64,000 nt of DNA from contig NZ_JAUSZR010000001.1 of assembly GCF_030817835.1 (NCBI RefSeq), forward strand, positions 2,542,001 to 2,606,000, written 5' to 3'. Position numbers and translations under genes: made by a program. Below are positions 51,712 to 61,461 of this stretch, in pieces (position 1 is the stretch's first letter; each line of letters opens with the position of its first letter). The notes under the pieces are model-generated. The model saw only the letters and a program-made list of their open reading frames with translations, was not told the origin of the DNA and made no database searches. This stretch comes from Pseudarthrobacter sp. W1I19 (lineage in GTDB: Bacteria; Actinomycetota; Actinomycetes; Actinomycetales; Micrococcaceae).

Positions 51712-52272
51712 CTAAAGGCTGAAGGTGTTGGCGGGCTTTGCTGAGTGCTTGAGCTTGAAGTTCTGTGGGTCGCTGTGCGGGGCTGCGCCGATGCTGAGCT
51801 TGGTGAAGTCCAGGTCCTCGTTCCGGGCACACACCTTGATGGCGTTGACGGCTTTGTTGACCTCGGGGCAGAGGCAGAAGATGTTGAGTTTGAAGTCCGT
51901 GAATTCGGAGCGTTCCACCGTGCCGAGCCCCCGCCAGGCGAGGTGGCTGATCAGGGCGTCCTTGGCCTTTTCCTCCAGGTAGCGGTCCCGCTCGGTACCT
52001 TCCCTGGTCTTGAGGGCGAACTGGGCCACTATCCAGAACTGCTCGTCCTCCGGGATCTCGGCGTAGCCGTCCTCCGCGCACTGGACCGCAAAAGCGTCCA
52101 GGAGTCCTTCGGCGGCCGCAGCATCCGGCACGTCGGTTTCCTCGGTTTTGCTCTGGTGGCCCACCACACCGTAGTTCATCACGAACTGCTCGTAGTCCTC
52201 ATCGAACCAGGCCTCCCGGAAGTGGAGCGTTCCTTCGTCGTCGCGCTTGTACACCCTGACAATTCCGCTCAT
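51712..52272 (-). CDS. Conserved hypothetical protein, possibly WGR-like N-terminus
   Basis: A 186-residue protein that I do not recognise. The N-terminal MSGIVRVYKRDDEGTLHFREAWF and NYGVVGHQSKTEE segments (residues 1-23 and 32-45) are reminiscent of a WGR-type fold, but the WGR triplet is absent. A Cys-containing region LNIFCLCPEVNKAVNAIKVCARN near 137-159 is the most distinctive part. ATG 52272 overlaps the DUF402 stop (ATGA) and it ends 8 bp before the aldo/keto reductase. Function unknown. Confidence 0.6.
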   Translation of the reverse strand: MSGIVRVYKRDDEGTLHFREAWFDEDYEQFVMNYGVVGHQSKTEETDVPDAAAAEGLLDAFAVQCAEDGYAEIPEDEQFWIVAQFALKTREGTERDRYLEEKAKDALISHLAWRGLGTVERSEFTDFKLNIFCLCPEVNKAVNAIKVCARNEDLDFTKLSIGAAPHSDPQNFKLKHSAKPANTFSL

Positions 52273-52850
52273 AACCGTCCCTTTGTAAACCATTCAACGT
52301 CGGTACCGTCGAAGGGTGCCTGCTCCGCCTTCACGGCCTGGTAAAGCTGTCCGGCAGAAGCCTCGAGGGATTCCACCAGGGCTGCCGGGTAGTCCATGGC
52401 CACGCGGTGTTCGGCGAACTCGTCCTCGTCGTCGATGAACACGCCCCGGTCTGCTGTCCGCACCACGTCCAGGTCCATGTCGATGACATGGAATTCCGCG
52501 ACGGTGGGACGGATGGGGTTCCATTCGTGCGCCACGGCCAGGTCGATGTAGATCCGTACGCCGCCGGGATGTGCGTCGTCGTAAAACGTGGCCACCCAGT
52601 CGCCGTCGCGGGGTATCAGGAGGACCGCGTCTGACTTTGTGTAGAACGCGGCACCGGGCCGGGAGCAGAATTCGTTGGTTCCCTGGAAGATCCACCAGCC
52701 GTGCCGGTCCTCGCCCAGGTAGCGTCCGGGGACAACCCAGTGCGCTTTGCCGTTCCATTTGCGGTTGCGGGCAACCACCAGGTGGCCCGGTTCAAGCCCT
52801 TGGGGCTCCCGGGCGGGCCCGGGATGCCTTTCTCCTGCAGGCTCCCCCAC
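52269..52850 (-). CDS. DUF402 domain-containing protein
   Basis: A 193-residue protein. The DUF402 pattern is clear: RKWNGKAHWVVPGRYLGEDRHGWWIFQGT near 27-55 (quoted in pieces: RKWNGKAHW, YLGEDRHGWW), then IPRDGDWVATFYDDAHPG and VDLAVAHEWNP-type strand IYIDLAVAHEWN, and FIDDEDEFAEHRVAMDYP with acidic metal-binding residues. The fold is seen in nucleoside tri/diphosphate phosphatases in other bacteria. The GTG 52850 start is the least certain; no strong ribosome-binding site precedes it. It follows dxs after 32 bp. Confidence 0.82.
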   Translation of the reverse strand: MGEPAGERHPGPAREPQGLEPGHLVVARNRKWNGKAHWVVPGRYLGEDRHGWWIFQGTNEFCSRPGAAFYTKSDAVLLIPRDGDWVATFYDDAHPGGVRIYIDLAVAHEWNPIRPTVAEFHVIDMDLDVVRTADRGVFIDDEDEFAEHRVAMDYPAALVESLEASAGQLYQAVKAEQAPFDGTDVEWFTKGRL

Positions 52851-52882
52851 AACGCCCGGATACTTCAGTAGGTCCTCTCCCC

Positions 52883-54856
52883 TCACAGGATCGGAAGGCT
52901 GCCGGTGGTGGGATGCTGCTGGCCCGGCAGGGGACGCGCAAAGGGAACCTTTGTCCCCAGGACCTGGGCTACGACGTCGTGCGTAATCTGCTGGGCCGTG
53001 AGGCCCACGCGTTCCAGGACCTGGTTGCGGGTGCCGTGGTCGAGGAACTCGACCGGCAGGCCCACCTCGTTCAGGGCCGTGTCCACACCGGCGGCGCGCA
53101 TTTCCTGGCGGATGCGGGAGCCCACACCACCGGCGCGGACGCCGTCCTCGATGCAGATCACCAGGCGGTGGTGCGATGCCAGCGCGATGATGGACCGCGG
53201 GACCGGAAGCACCCAGCGAGGGTCCACGACGGTGGTGCTGATGCCCTGCGCGCCGAGCCGGTTGGAAACATCCAGCGCCAGCTCGGACATGGCGCCCACG
53301 GAGATGATCAGTACGTCGTTCTCGGTGGAGCCGGAGGGCCGCCGGGAGAGGACGTCCACGCCGTCGCTGAGGCGTTCGAGCGCCTCCACTTCGGCACCGA
53401 CTGACCCCTTGGAGAAGCGGACCACCGTAGGGGCGTCGCTGATGGCTACGGCTTCGCGGAGTTCCTCGCGCAGCCTGCTGGCATCGCGGGGTGCCGCCAG
53501 GTGCAGGCCGGGGACAATCTGGACCATGGACATGTCCCACATGCCGTGGTGGCTGGCACCGTCCGGGCCGGTGACGCCGGCGCGGTCCAGCACGATGGTG
53601 ACGCCTGCCTTGTGCAGGGCCACGTCCATCAGGAGCTGGTCGAAGGCGCGGTTAAGGAAGGTTGCGTAGACGGCTACCACAGGGTGGAGCCCGCCGAAGG
53701 CCATGCCGGCTGCGGAGGTGAGGGCGTGCTGTTCGGCAATGCCGACGTCAATGACCCGCTCGGGGTGCCGGGCGGCGAACTTGTGCAGGCCCACGGGGAT
53801 AAGCATGGCGCCGGTGATGCCCACAACGTCTTTGCGCTCATCGGCGATGGCGGCGATTTCGTCAGCGAAGACGGAGGTCCAGGATTTGGCGCCGGCGGTG
53901 CCGGTGGGCTCGCCTGTCTCGGGGTCGATGATGCCCACGGCGTGGAACTGGTCCGCCTCGTGGGCCCGGGCCGGTGCGTACCCGTGTCCCTTTTCGGTCA
54001 TGGCATGGACGATGACCGGTCCGGCGTAGTTCCTGGCTGTGGACAGAGCGTGCTCCATGGCCTGGAGGTTGTGGCCGTCCACCGGGCCGATGTATTTCAT
54101 GCCGAGGTCCTCGAACATGCCCTGCGGGGCCCACCAGTCCTTGATGCCCTTCTTCATGGCATGCAGGCTCTTGTAGGTGAACTGGCCCACGGGTCCGCCG
54201 TTTTGCAGCTTCTTCTTCCACCAGTCCAGCGCGCGCTCGTAGGCGGGGGTGGCGCGGAAGGAATCGATGGTGGGGCGCAGGGAGGCCAGGTAGTCGGCGA
54301 AGCCGCCCACCGTGGGGGCGTAGGACCTGCCGTTGTCATTAACGACTATGACCACGCGGCGCCGCTTGTCCGCTGCGATGTTGTTGATGGCTTCCCAGGC
54401 CATACCGCCGGTCAATGCGCCATCCCCCACCACCGCGACGACGTGCCGGTGGCCTTCACCGGTTAGCTGCCGGGCGCGGGAAATGCCGTCTGCCCAGGAC
54501 AGTGACGAGGAGGCGTGGGAGCTTTCCACGATGTCGTGGTCGGACTCGGCCCGGGAGGGGTAGCCGGAGAGGCCGCCTTCCTGGCGGAGGGTGCTGAAGT
54601 CCTGGCGGCCGGTCAGCAGTTTGTGGACGTAGGACTGGTGCCCGGTGTCAAAAACGATGCTGTCGCGGGGGGAATCGAAGATGCGGTGCACGGCCAGCGT
54701 GAGTTCCACTACGCCGAGGTTTGGCCCCAGGTGGCCGCCCGTTTGGGAGACGTTAGTGATCAGGAAGTCCCTGATCTCCGAAGCCAGCTGGTTCAGCTGT
54801 TCTTCGGTCAACTTGTTCAGGTCCTGCGGATTCCGGATGGTGTCCAAGATTCCCAA
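52883..54856 (-). CDS. dxs: 1-deoxy-D-xylulose-5-phosphate synthase
   Basis: First enzyme of the MEP isoprenoid pathway, condensing pyruvate and glyceraldehyde 3-phosphate with thiamine diphosphate. The 657-residue protein shows [14 protein letters not shown] near 41, [13 protein letters not shown] near 70, the TPP motif [16 protein letters not shown] near 145, [13 protein letters not shown] near 376 and [15 protein letters not shown] near 420. The likely start is TTG 54856 ([10 protein letters not shown]), preceded by GGAGGGG, rather than the longer frame. It begins the minus-strand run with DUF402 and further genes. Confidence 0.95.
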   Translation of the reverse strand: MGILDTIRNPQDLNKLTEEQLNQLASEIRDFLITNVSQTGGHLGPNLGVVELTLAVHRIFDSPRDSIVFDTGHQSYVHKLLTGRQDFSTLRQEGGLSGYPSRAESDHDIVESSHASSSLSWADGISRARQLTGEGHRHVVAVVGDGALTGGMAWEAINNIAADKRRRVVIVVNDNGRSYAPTVGGFADYLASLRPTIDSFRATPAYERALDWWKKKLQNGGPVGQFTYKSLHAMKKGIKDWWAPQGMFEDLGMKYIGPVDGHNLQAMEHALSTARNYAGPVIVHAMTEKGHGYAPARAHEADQFHAVGIIDPETGEPTGTAGAKSWTSVFADEIAAIADERKDVVGITGAMLIPVGLHKFAARHPERVIDVGIAEQHALTSAAGMAFGGLHPVVAVYATFLNRAFDQLLMDVALHKAGVTIVLDRAGVTGPDGASHHGMWDMSMVQIVPGLHLAAPRDASRLREELREAVAISDAPTVVRFSKGSVGAEVEALERLSDGVDVLSRRPSGSTENDVLIISVGAMSELALDVSNRLGAQGISTTVVDPRWVLPVPRSIIALASHHRLVICIEDGVRAGGVGSRIRQEMRAAGVDTALNEVGLPVEFLDHGTRNQVLERVGLTAQQITHDVVAQVLGTKVPFARPLPGQQHPTTGSLPIL

Positions 54857-54931
54857 TGACCCCTCCTTCGGGTGGTAGACGTGCCGCTTAACTCTAACGC
54901 CTCGGCTCAAAGGCAAAGCTCACTGCAAAGC

Positions 54932-54970
54932 CGAAGCCCCGGCTGGTCGGTGACCGGCCGGGGCTTCGGG
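54932..54970 (-). terminator. Hairpin terminator after acnA
   Basis: CCGAAGCCCCGGC and GCCGGGGCTTCGG form a 13-bp stem with a 13-nt loop, between the acnA stop and the dxs start. U residues are few (CTTTGC follows on the minus strand). Confidence 0.75.
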
Positions 54971-54996
54971 AGGTGCTGCCTGCTGGACAGAACCCG

Positions 54997-57822
54997 CTAG
55001 TTTGCGGAGATCTGGCGCAGGACGTACTGCAGGATGCCGCCGTTGCGGTAGTAATCCGCTTCACCGGGGGTGTCGATGCGCAGCACGGCGTCGAACGTCT
55101 TTGCAGATCCGTCTTCGGCGATGGCCGTGACCTTCAGGGTCTTCGGCGTGGTGCCCTCGTTCAGGGCGGTGACGCCTTCAACGGAGAACGTTTCCGTGCC
55201 GCTCAGGCCCAGGGTCGCCGCGGATTCGCCGGCCGGGAACTGCAGCGGCAGGACGCCCATGCCGATCAGGTTGGAGCGGTGGATGCGCTCGTAGCTCTCG
55301 GCGATGACAGCCTTGACACCCAGCAGGGCGGTACCCTTGGCAGCCCAGTCACGGGATGAGCCGGAACCGTATTCCTTGCCGGCCAGGACCACCAGCGGGG
55401 TGCCGGCTGCCTGGTAGTTCTGCGCAGCGTCGTAGACGTAGGCCTGCGGGCCGCCTTCCTGGGTGAAGTCGCGGGTGAAGCCGCCTTCGACGCCGTCCAG
55501 GATCTGGTTCTTGATGCGGATGTTCGCGAACGTTCCGCGGATCATCACCTCGTGGTTGCCACGGCGGGAACCGTAGGAGTTGAAGTCCTTGCGCTCCACG
55601 CCGTTAGCCAGCAGGTACTGTCCGGCGGGGGTGTCGGACTTGAAGGAACCGGCCGGGGAGATGTGGTCGGTGGTGACCGAGTCGCCCAGCTTCAGGAGCA
55701 CGCGGGCGCCCGTGATGTCCTTGACCGGCTCCGGCTGTGCCTTCATGCCCTCGAAGTACGGGGGCTTCCGGACGTACGTGGAATTCGGATCCCAGGCGAA
55801 GGTGTCACCGGCGGGGGTATCGAGTGCCTTCCAGCGGTCGTCGCCGTCGAAGACGCCCTCGTAGCCCTTGGCAAACATTTCCTTGTCGATCGAGGAGTCG
55901 ATGACCTGCTGGACCTCAACCGGGTTGGGCCAGATGTCCTTCAGGAAGACGTCGTTGCCGGCCTGGTCCTGGCCCAGTGCGTCGGTTTCGAAGTCGAAGT
56001 CCATGGAACCGGCCAGGGCGTACGCGATGACCAGCGGCGGGGACGCCAGGTAGTTCATCTTGACGTCCGGGTTGATGCGGCCTTCGAAGTTGCGGTTGCC
56101 CGAGAGGACAGCTGCGACGGCGAGGTCGTTGGCCTGGATAGCTTCCGAGACTTCGGTTTCCAGCGGACCGGAGTTGCCGATGCAGGTGGCGCAGCCGTAG
56201 CCCACGATGTAGAAGCCAAGCTTCTCCAGGTACGGGGTCAGGCCGGACTTCTCGTAGTAGTCCGTGACAACCTTGGAGCCGGGCGCAACGGACGTCTTGA
56301 CCCACGGCTTGGACGTGAGGCCCTTGTCCACGGCGTTGCGTGCCAGGACCGCGGCGGCCAGCATGACCGAGGGGTTGGACGTGTTGGTGCAGGAGGTGAT
56401 GGAGGCGATGGTGACTGCACCGTGGTCCAGTTCGAATTCGCGTCCGTCAGCCATCTTCACGGGCACCGGGTTGGTGATGCGGCCCGCTCCCCCGTGCCCT
56501 GCCGAGTACTTCGGGGGCTCGCGGTCAGTGTCGGAGACGTGGGTCGCGCCGCTGGTGAAGGAGGGCGAGTCGGAGGCCGGGAAGGTCTCCTCGAGCGATT
56601 CGTCCAAGGTACCGGCGTCGGCATCGTGCGAGACGTAGTTCTTCAGGTCGTGGCGGAACTCGTCCTTGGCCTCGGTGAGTTCGATGCGGTCCTGCGGGCG
56701 CTTGGGGCCGGCGATGGACGGAACAACCGTGGACAGGTCCAGTTCCAGGTACTCCGAGAACTTGATGTCGCGGGAGGCATCGTGCCAGAGGCCCTGTTCC
56801 TTCGCGTAGGCCTCGACGAGCGCAACGTTCTGATCGGAGCGGCCGGTGAGGCGCAGGTAGTCCAGGGTGACGTCGTCGATCGGGAACATGGCTGCCGTGG
56901 AACCGAATTCCGGGCTCATGTTGCCAATGGTGGCGCGGTTGGCCAGCGGCACAGCGGCGACGCCTTCGCCGTAGAACTCCACAAACTTGCCCACCACGCC
57001 GTGCTTGCGCAGCATTTCGGTGATGGTCAGCACCACGTCGGTTGCCGTGGCGCCGGCCGGGATGCTGCCGCTGAGCTTGAAGCCCACAACGCGCGGGATC
57101 AGCATGGAAACGGGCTGGCCGAGCATGGCGGCCTCGGCTTCAATGCCGCCGACGCCCCAGCCGAGCACGCCCAGGCCGTTGACCATGGTGGTGTGCGAGT
57201 CGGTACCGACGCAGGTGTCGGGGTAAGCGCGCACCACGCCGTCAATTTCGCGGGTCATCACGGTGCGGGCCAGGTACTCGATGTTGACCTGGTGCACGAT
57301 GCCGGTTCCCGGCGGGACCACCTTGAAGTCATCGAATGCCGTCTGGCCCCAGCGCAGGAACTGGTAACGCTCCCCATTGCGCTGGTATTCGATCTCCATG
57401 TTGCGCTCCAGTGCGCCGGAGTTACCGAAGGCATCGATCTGGACCGAGTGGTCAATGACCATTTCGGCAGGTGCCAGCGGGTTGACCCGCTTGGGGTCGC
57501 CGCCCAGTTCCTTGACCGCTTCGCGCATCGTCGCCAGGTCAACCACGCAGGGAACGCCGGTGAAGTCCTGCATGATCACGCGTGCCGGCGTGAACTGGAT
57601 TTCTGTATCGGGCTGGGCGTTTGGATCCCAGCCTGCCAAGGCGCGGACGTGATCGGCAGTGATGTTCGCGCCGTCCTCGGTCCTCAACAGGTTTTCAAGC
57701 AATACCTTGAGGCTGAACGGAAGGTTTTCTGCACCTTCAACGGAGTTCAACCGGAAAATTTCGTACTCGGTTCCGGCTACATTAAGTTTGCCTTTTGAAC
57801 CGAAGCTGTCCACAGTGCTCAT
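54997..57822 (-). CDS. acnA: Aconitate hydratase A
   Basis: TCA-cycle enzyme isomerising citrate to isocitrate. The 941 residues exceed the typical ~890-900. The Fe-S cysteines are in CTNTSNPSV near 480 and [11 protein letters not shown] near 545; the substrate motifs [19 protein letters not shown] near 212 and [10 protein letters not shown] near 820 are also seen. The extra length is mostly an acidic insert near 395-455 with [19 protein letters not shown], a motif also known from small acidic proteins. A palindrome covers its promoter -10. Confidence 0.96.
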   Translation of the reverse strand: MSTVDSFGSKGKLNVAGTEYEIFRLNSVEGAENLPFSLKVLLENLLRTEDGANITADHVRALAGWDPNAQPDTEIQFTPARVIMQDFTGVPCVVDLATMREAVKELGGDPKRVNPLAPAEMVIDHSVQIDAFGNSGALERNMEIEYQRNGERYQFLRWGQTAFDDFKVVPPGTGIVHQVNIEYLARTVMTREIDGVVRAYPDTCVGTDSHTTMVNGLGVLGWGVGGIEAEAAMLGQPVSMLIPRVVGFKLSGSIPAGATATDVVLTITEMLRKHGVVGKFVEFYGEGVAAVPLANRATIGNMSPEFGSTAAMFPIDDVTLDYLRLTGRSDQNVALVEAYAKEQGLWHDASRDIKFSEYLELDLSTVVPSIAGPKRPQDRIELTEAKDEFRHDLKNYVSHDADAGTLDESLEETFPASDSPSFTSGATHVSDTDREPPKYSAGHGGAGRITNPVPVKMADGREFELDHGAVTIASITSCTNTSNPSVMLAAAVLARNAVDKGLTSKPWVKTSVAPGSKVVTDYYEKSGLTPYLEKLGFYIVGYGCATCIGNSGPLETEVSEAIQANDLAVAAVLSGNRNFEGRINPDVKMNYLASPPLVIAYALAGSMDFDFETDALGQDQAGNDVFLKDIWPNPVEVQQVIDSSIDKEMFAKGYEGVFDGDDRWKALDTPAGDTFAWDPNSTYVRKPPYFEGMKAQPEPVKDITGARVLLKLGDSVTTDHISPAGSFKSDTPAGQYLLANGVERKDFNSYGSRRGNHEVMIRGTFANIRIKNQILDGVEGGFTRDFTQEGGPQAYVYDAAQNYQAAGTPLVVLAGKEYGSGSSRDWAAKGTALLGVKAVIAESYERIHRSNLIGMGVLPLQFPAGESAATLGLSGTETFSVEGVTALNEGTTPKTLKVTAIAEDGSAKTFDAVLRIDTPGEADYYRNGGILQYVLRQISAN

Positions 57823-57875
57823 CGCAGGACTCCTCTCGCAACAGTTTCATCTTTGTCGCGCGGTTGACCGCCTGC

Positions 57876-57895
57876 TAGTTAGGAGGCCCTAACTA
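57876..57895 (-). promoter_or_regulatory. Palindrome TAGTTAGG-AGGC-CCTAACTA over the acnA -10
   Basis: Perfect 8-bp arms with a 4-nt spacer, overlapping the candidate -10 TATAGT. This position suggests a repressor operator for acnA. It does not match the DtxR/IdeR consensus in spacing. Confidence 0.55.
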
Positions 57896-57897
57896 TA
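57892..57897 (-). promoter_or_regulatory. Candidate -10 (TATAGT) of acnA
   Basis: TATAGT lies about 70 bp before the acnA ATG. A convincing -35 is not seen; a 14-bp palindrome CACGGCCGGCCGTG (57918-57931) lies upstream. Confidence 0.45.
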
Positions 57898-57950
57898 TTC
57901 AGGGCCTGAAAATTGCACACGGCCGGCCGTGGATACGGAGCGCGACGTGG

Positions 57951-57972
57951 GACTACTACCGCCATAGTAGTC
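57951..57972 (-). terminator. Hairpin after the RNA methyltransferase gene
   Basis: GACTACTA and TAGTAGTC are perfect 8-bp arms with a 6-nt loop, 17 bp past the stop at 57989. No U-tract follows; it may be a 3' hairpin or a regulatory site for acnA. Confidence 0.4.
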
Positions 57973-57988
57973 GAAATACGAAGCGGCC

Positions 57989-59368
57989 TCAGGGACCAGG
58001 AGTCAGCAAGGCAACCGTCTCGAGGTGATGCGTGTGGGGGTAGAGGTCGAAGGCCCGGAGGGCCTTGAGCTCCCAGCCGGCCTGCCGGAAGTACCCCACG
58101 TCACGGGCGAACGACGCCGGGTCGCAGGACACGTAGGCAATGGCGCGCGGGTGCGAGGCAACAAGCTGCCCCACCACCGCTTTCCCGGCGCCTGCCCTGG
58201 GCGGGTCCAGGATCAGGGCATCGAAATCCCGCGGCTTCTGGCGCAGGACACGCTCCACCCGTCCCTGGATGATCTCCACGTGTGGCGCGGCGTGCAGGTT
58301 CTTTCGCGCATCCCGGCTGGTGCCGGGGGCGCCTTCAACGGACAGGACGGAGCCGGTTTCGCCCACTGCATCGGCGAGGACCGCCGTGAAAAGGCCGGCT
58401 CCGGCATACAGGTCCGCCACGACGGCGCCGGGATGCAGGAATCCGCCGCCCTGAAGGAATTCTGTGACAGCCCCCACAAGTGTCCCGGGCGCGTCGCGGT
58501 GGATCTGCCAGAACCCGGCACCGGTCACCCGGTAGTCGTGGCCGGCCGCTGATTCCTGGACCCACAGCCTTCCGCGAACCCGCTCAGCGGCCTCCGTCAG
58601 GGGATCAAAAGCCGCCACGGAAACGTCGTCAGGAAGTTGGGCTGCGATGGCGCTGAGCCGTTTCGGCTTGGTGCCCTCCGCGGGGGCCAGCAGCACCAGC
58701 GGGCGCGAGCCGTTGGCCGGCGCAGCCACCTCCACCCGGTCCACGCCCTGCAGGTCGACGTCCCACAGGCGCAGGTTGTTAATGGCATCGGTGACCAGCG
58801 GCATCTCCCCCACGGGGATGATGTGGCCGGACCGGTGGGCGTGCATGCCCAGTTTGCCGCCGGGGGTGACCGAGAAGCTCGCCCGAGTCCGCCACCCTAG
58901 GCCGCTGCCGCCGTCGGACGCCTCCCCCACAGCCTCCACGGACGTGCCTGCCCAGCTGCCCGGCAACTGCTCGACGCCGGCGAGCCGCTTGAGCTGTTCA
59001 GTGAGCACGTCTGCCTTGAGGCGGCGCTGGCGGGCCAGTGCGATGTGGCCGAACTCGGCTCCGCCCACCGGTGGATGGCCGTGCCCCCAGGCGCGGCGTG
59101 AATCCGCCGGGTGCCAGAAATGATCCACCCGGTCCGGCGAGGCTTCAAGGACGTCCACAACATCAGCCCGCCAGAACTTGGCCTTTTCGTCGGCGTCGGT
59201 GAGCCTGGCCCGCACCTTCTCGCCGGGGATGGCGTGGCGGACAAAAATGACGCGGCCCTCGTGCCTGGCCACGCAGTGGCCGCCATGGGCAACGGGCCCG
59301 ACGTCGAGCACTACTTCACTGCCGGTCTCTCCCGTGGGTGCCGGCTGGGTTTGTGTCTTTGCGGTCAT
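57989..59368 (-). CDS. Class I SAM-dependent RNA methyltransferase, TrmA/RlmC-D type
   Basis: A 459-residue enzyme that methylates uridine in rRNA or tRNA; which target is not clear. An N-terminal TRAM-like domain (about 17-75) has GHCVARHEGRVIFVRHAIPGEKV (quoted in part), and the C-terminal Rossmann domain has VVADLYAGAGLFTAVLA near 330 and the catalytic-region SCDPASFARDV with the nucleophilic cysteine, after LILDPPRAGAGK. ATG 59368 overlaps the permease stop (ATGA). It corresponds in order to mycobacterial Rv2689c. Confidence 0.88.
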   Translation of the reverse strand: MTAKTQTQPAPTGETGSEVVLDVGPVAHGGHCVARHEGRVIFVRHAIPGEKVRARLTDADEKAKFWRADVVDVLEASPDRVDHFWHPADSRRAWGHGHPPVGGAEFGHIALARQRRLKADVLTEQLKRLAGVEQLPGSWAGTSVEAVGEASDGGSGLGWRTRASFSVTPGGKLGMHAHRSGHIIPVGEMPLVTDAINNLRLWDVDLQGVDRVEVAAPANGSRPLVLLAPAEGTKPKRLSAIAAQLPDDVSVAAFDPLTEAAERVRGRLWVQESAAGHDYRVTGAGFWQIHRDAPGTLVGAVTEFLQGGGFLHPGAVVADLYAGAGLFTAVLADAVGETGSVLSVEGAPGTSRDARKNLHAAPHVEIIQGRVERVLRQKPRDFDALILDPPRAGAGKAVVGQLVASHPRAIAYVSCDPASFARDVGYFRQAGWELKALRAFDLYPHTHHLETVALLTPGP

Positions 59369-61341
59369 TGCACGTCCTGCAGGTTCTTCGCTTCTTCGGA
59401 TGATTTGAGCTGCCACGGAACGCTGGCCACCATCACGCCGGGCTCAAAGTGCAGCCGGGTCTTGATGCGCAGGGCGGTCTGGTTATGGACCAGTTGCTCC
59501 CACCACTTACCCACCACGTACTCGGGGATGTACACCACCACGAGGTCCCGGGGCGAATCCCGCCGCATCTGTTTGACGTACTCCATGATGGGCGTGACGG
59601 TCTCCCGGTAGGGGCTGGCCAGCACCGTCAGCGGCACCGGAATGTCCAGCTTCTCCCAGTCAGCCACTGTGTGTGCCGTCTCCTCGGGATCGATGTCCAC
59701 AGTGATGGCGTCCAGCCTCGATGGCCGGGAAGCCCGTGCGTAAGCCAAGGCCCGGAGTACGGGTTTGCGGACGTGGGACACCAGCAGGACGGCATGGACG
59801 CGGGTGGGCAGGGCGCGCGGTGAGGAATCCGCGTCCACTGCCAGTTCCCTGGCCACGTTGTCATAGTGCGCCCGGATGCTCCACATGATCAGGAAAAGGA
59901 CGAACATGGCGAGGAGCGCGATCCAGGCGCCCTGTTCGAACTTGGTAATGAGCACGATCACCAGCACCAGGGCGGTCATGCCGAAGCCCACGGTGTTGAT
60001 GGCGCGGGACTTCGCCATCCGGCGCCGCACTGCCTTGTCCTTGGCCAGTTTCAGTTCCCTGCCCCAGTGCCGGATCATGCCCAGCTGGCTGGCGGTGAAG
60101 GAAATGAAGACGCCCACGATGTACAGCTGGATGAGTTTTGTGACATCGGCGTTGAACGCGATGATCAGCACCAGGGCGCCGGCGGCGAGGGCCAGGACGC
60201 CGTTGCTGAAGGCGAGCCGGTCGCCCCTGGTGCGGAGCTGGCGCGGAAGGTAGCCGTCCTGGGCGAGGATGGAGCCCAGGACCGGGAAGCCGTTGAAGGC
60301 GGTGTTGGAGGCGAAGACCAGGATGACGCCGGTGGCGGCCACTACGATGTAGAACGGGATGGACCCGGGGCCGAAAATGGTCTGGGCGATCTGGCTGATG
60401 GCCGGGTTCTGGATGTAGTTCTCGGGCAGCGGCTCTCCGTTGAGCAGGAACTCCCTGGCCGGGTCCAGCACAATATGGACTTTGGTGGCGTTGGCCAGGT
60501 AGATGATTCCCGCCAGCATGGCTGCGCCGATAACACCCAGCAGCAGCAGCGTAGTGGCAGCGTTTTTGCTCTTGGGGACTTTGAAATTCGGGACGCCGTT
60601 GCTGATGGCCTCCACGCCCGTGAGTGCCGCGGCGCCGGAAGAGAAGGCGCGCAGGAGGAGGAACGCCCCGGCCAGTCCCACCAGCCCTTCATCGAAGCCC
60701 GGAGCGGGAACGATGGTGAACGCCGCGGACGGTGCTTCCCCCAGCTGCCCGGTGGTTGCCTGGAAAATACCTACAGCGGTCATGCCGAAAATGGATGCCA
60801 TAAAGATGTAGGTGGGAACCGCGAACACGCTGCCGGCTTCCTTGATGCCGCGCAGGTTGACCAGGGCGAGGATGACGACGCCGATCGTGGCAATCGTGGC
60901 CTGCCGGCCATGCAGGGACGGGATCGCCGTGGTCAGGTACGCGGCCGCCGAGGACATGGACACCGCGACGGTCAGGACGTAGTCCACCAGCAGGGCCGAT
61001 GCCACGGTGAGGCCGGCGAACTTGCCCAGGTTCTCGTTGGCAATTTCGTAGTCACCGCCGCCGGAAGGGTACGCGTGGACATTCTGCCGGTAGGAGGCCA
61101 CCACCGTCAGCAGCACCACCATCACGGCCAGGCCCACCCACGGTGAGAACGCCACGGCACTGACCCCGGCCAGGGCCAGGGTCAGCAGGATTTCGTCCGG
61201 CGCATATGCAACCGAGGACAGCGCGTCCGACGCGAAAATCGGAAGTGCGATCTTTTTCGGAAGCAGGGTGTGGGCCATCCGGTCGTTCCGGAACGGCCGT
61301 CCCACCAGCACGCGCTTGACCGCGTTGAATATTGTCAGCAC
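59365..61341 (-). CDS. APC-superfamily permease, KimA-like potassium importer
   Basis: A 658-residue transporter with about 12 membrane helices (to about 490) and a cytoplasmic C-terminal domain with a USP-like alpha/beta pattern (VHAVLLVSHVRKPVLRALAYARASRP near 525, quoted in part). Early motifs are ALPIFASDALSSVAYAPDEI near 32 and GGGDYEIANENLGKFAG near 93. KimA proteins import potassium and are gated by c-di-AMP; I infer this from domain layout and from the TrkA-type genes next door. GTG 61341 lies 6 nt after TAGCTT, so it is probably leaderless. Confidence 0.85.
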   Translation of the reverse strand: MLTIFNAVKRVLVGRPFRNDRMAHTLLPKKIALPIFASDALSSVAYAPDEILLTLALAGVSAVAFSPWVGLAVMVVLLTVVASYRQNVHAYPSGGGDYEIANENLGKFAGLTVASALLVDYVLTVAVSMSSAAAYLTTAIPSLHGRQATIATIGVVILALVNLRGIKEAGSVFAVPTYIFMASIFGMTAVGIFQATTGQLGEAPSAAFTIVPAPGFDEGLVGLAGAFLLLRAFSSGAAALTGVEAISNGVPNFKVPKSKNAATTLLLLGVIGAAMLAGIIYLANATKVHIVLDPAREFLLNGEPLPENYIQNPAISQIAQTIFGPGSIPFYIVVAATGVILVFASNTAFNGFPVLGSILAQDGYLPRQLRTRGDRLAFSNGVLALAAGALVLIIAFNADVTKLIQLYIVGVFISFTASQLGMIRHWGRELKLAKDKAVRRRMAKSRAINTVGFGMTALVLVIVLITKFEQGAWIALLAMFVLFLIMWSIRAHYDNVARELAVDADSSPRALPTRVHAVLLVSHVRKPVLRALAYARASRPSRLDAITVDIDPEETAHTVADWEKLDIPVPLTVLASPYRETVTPIMEYVKQMRRDSPRDLVVVYIPEYVVGKWWEQLVHNQTALRIKTRLHFEPGVMVASVPWQLKSSEEAKNLQDVQ

Positions 61342-61347
61342 CCCACA

Positions 61348-61353
61348 AAGCTA
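61348..61353 (-). promoter_or_regulatory. -10 element (TAGCTT) of the KimA-like gene
   Basis: TAGCTT is exactly 6 nt before the GTG at 61341, compatible with a leaderless transcript, although GGGG also lies in the gap. Confidence 0.45.
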
Positions 61354-61461
61354 GTCTGATTCCCGGGCTGTGTCATGACGGCCGGTGAACAGCGGCATTC
61401 CGGGCCCTGACGGTAGAGTTCTAGCGGCAGGAAGAATGGGAAAGAACAAGAGGAGATACTG

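Noticed and set aside
55552..57798. A 748-codon open frame on the plus strand
   Set aside because: Mirror image of acnA coding bias; no domains, no ribosome-binding site.
57876..57895. DtxR/IdeR iron box upstream of acnA
   Set aside because: The half-sites are TAGTTAGG/CCTAACTA with a 4-nt gap, not the TTAGGTTAGSCTAACCTAA arrangement; only a generic operator is supported.
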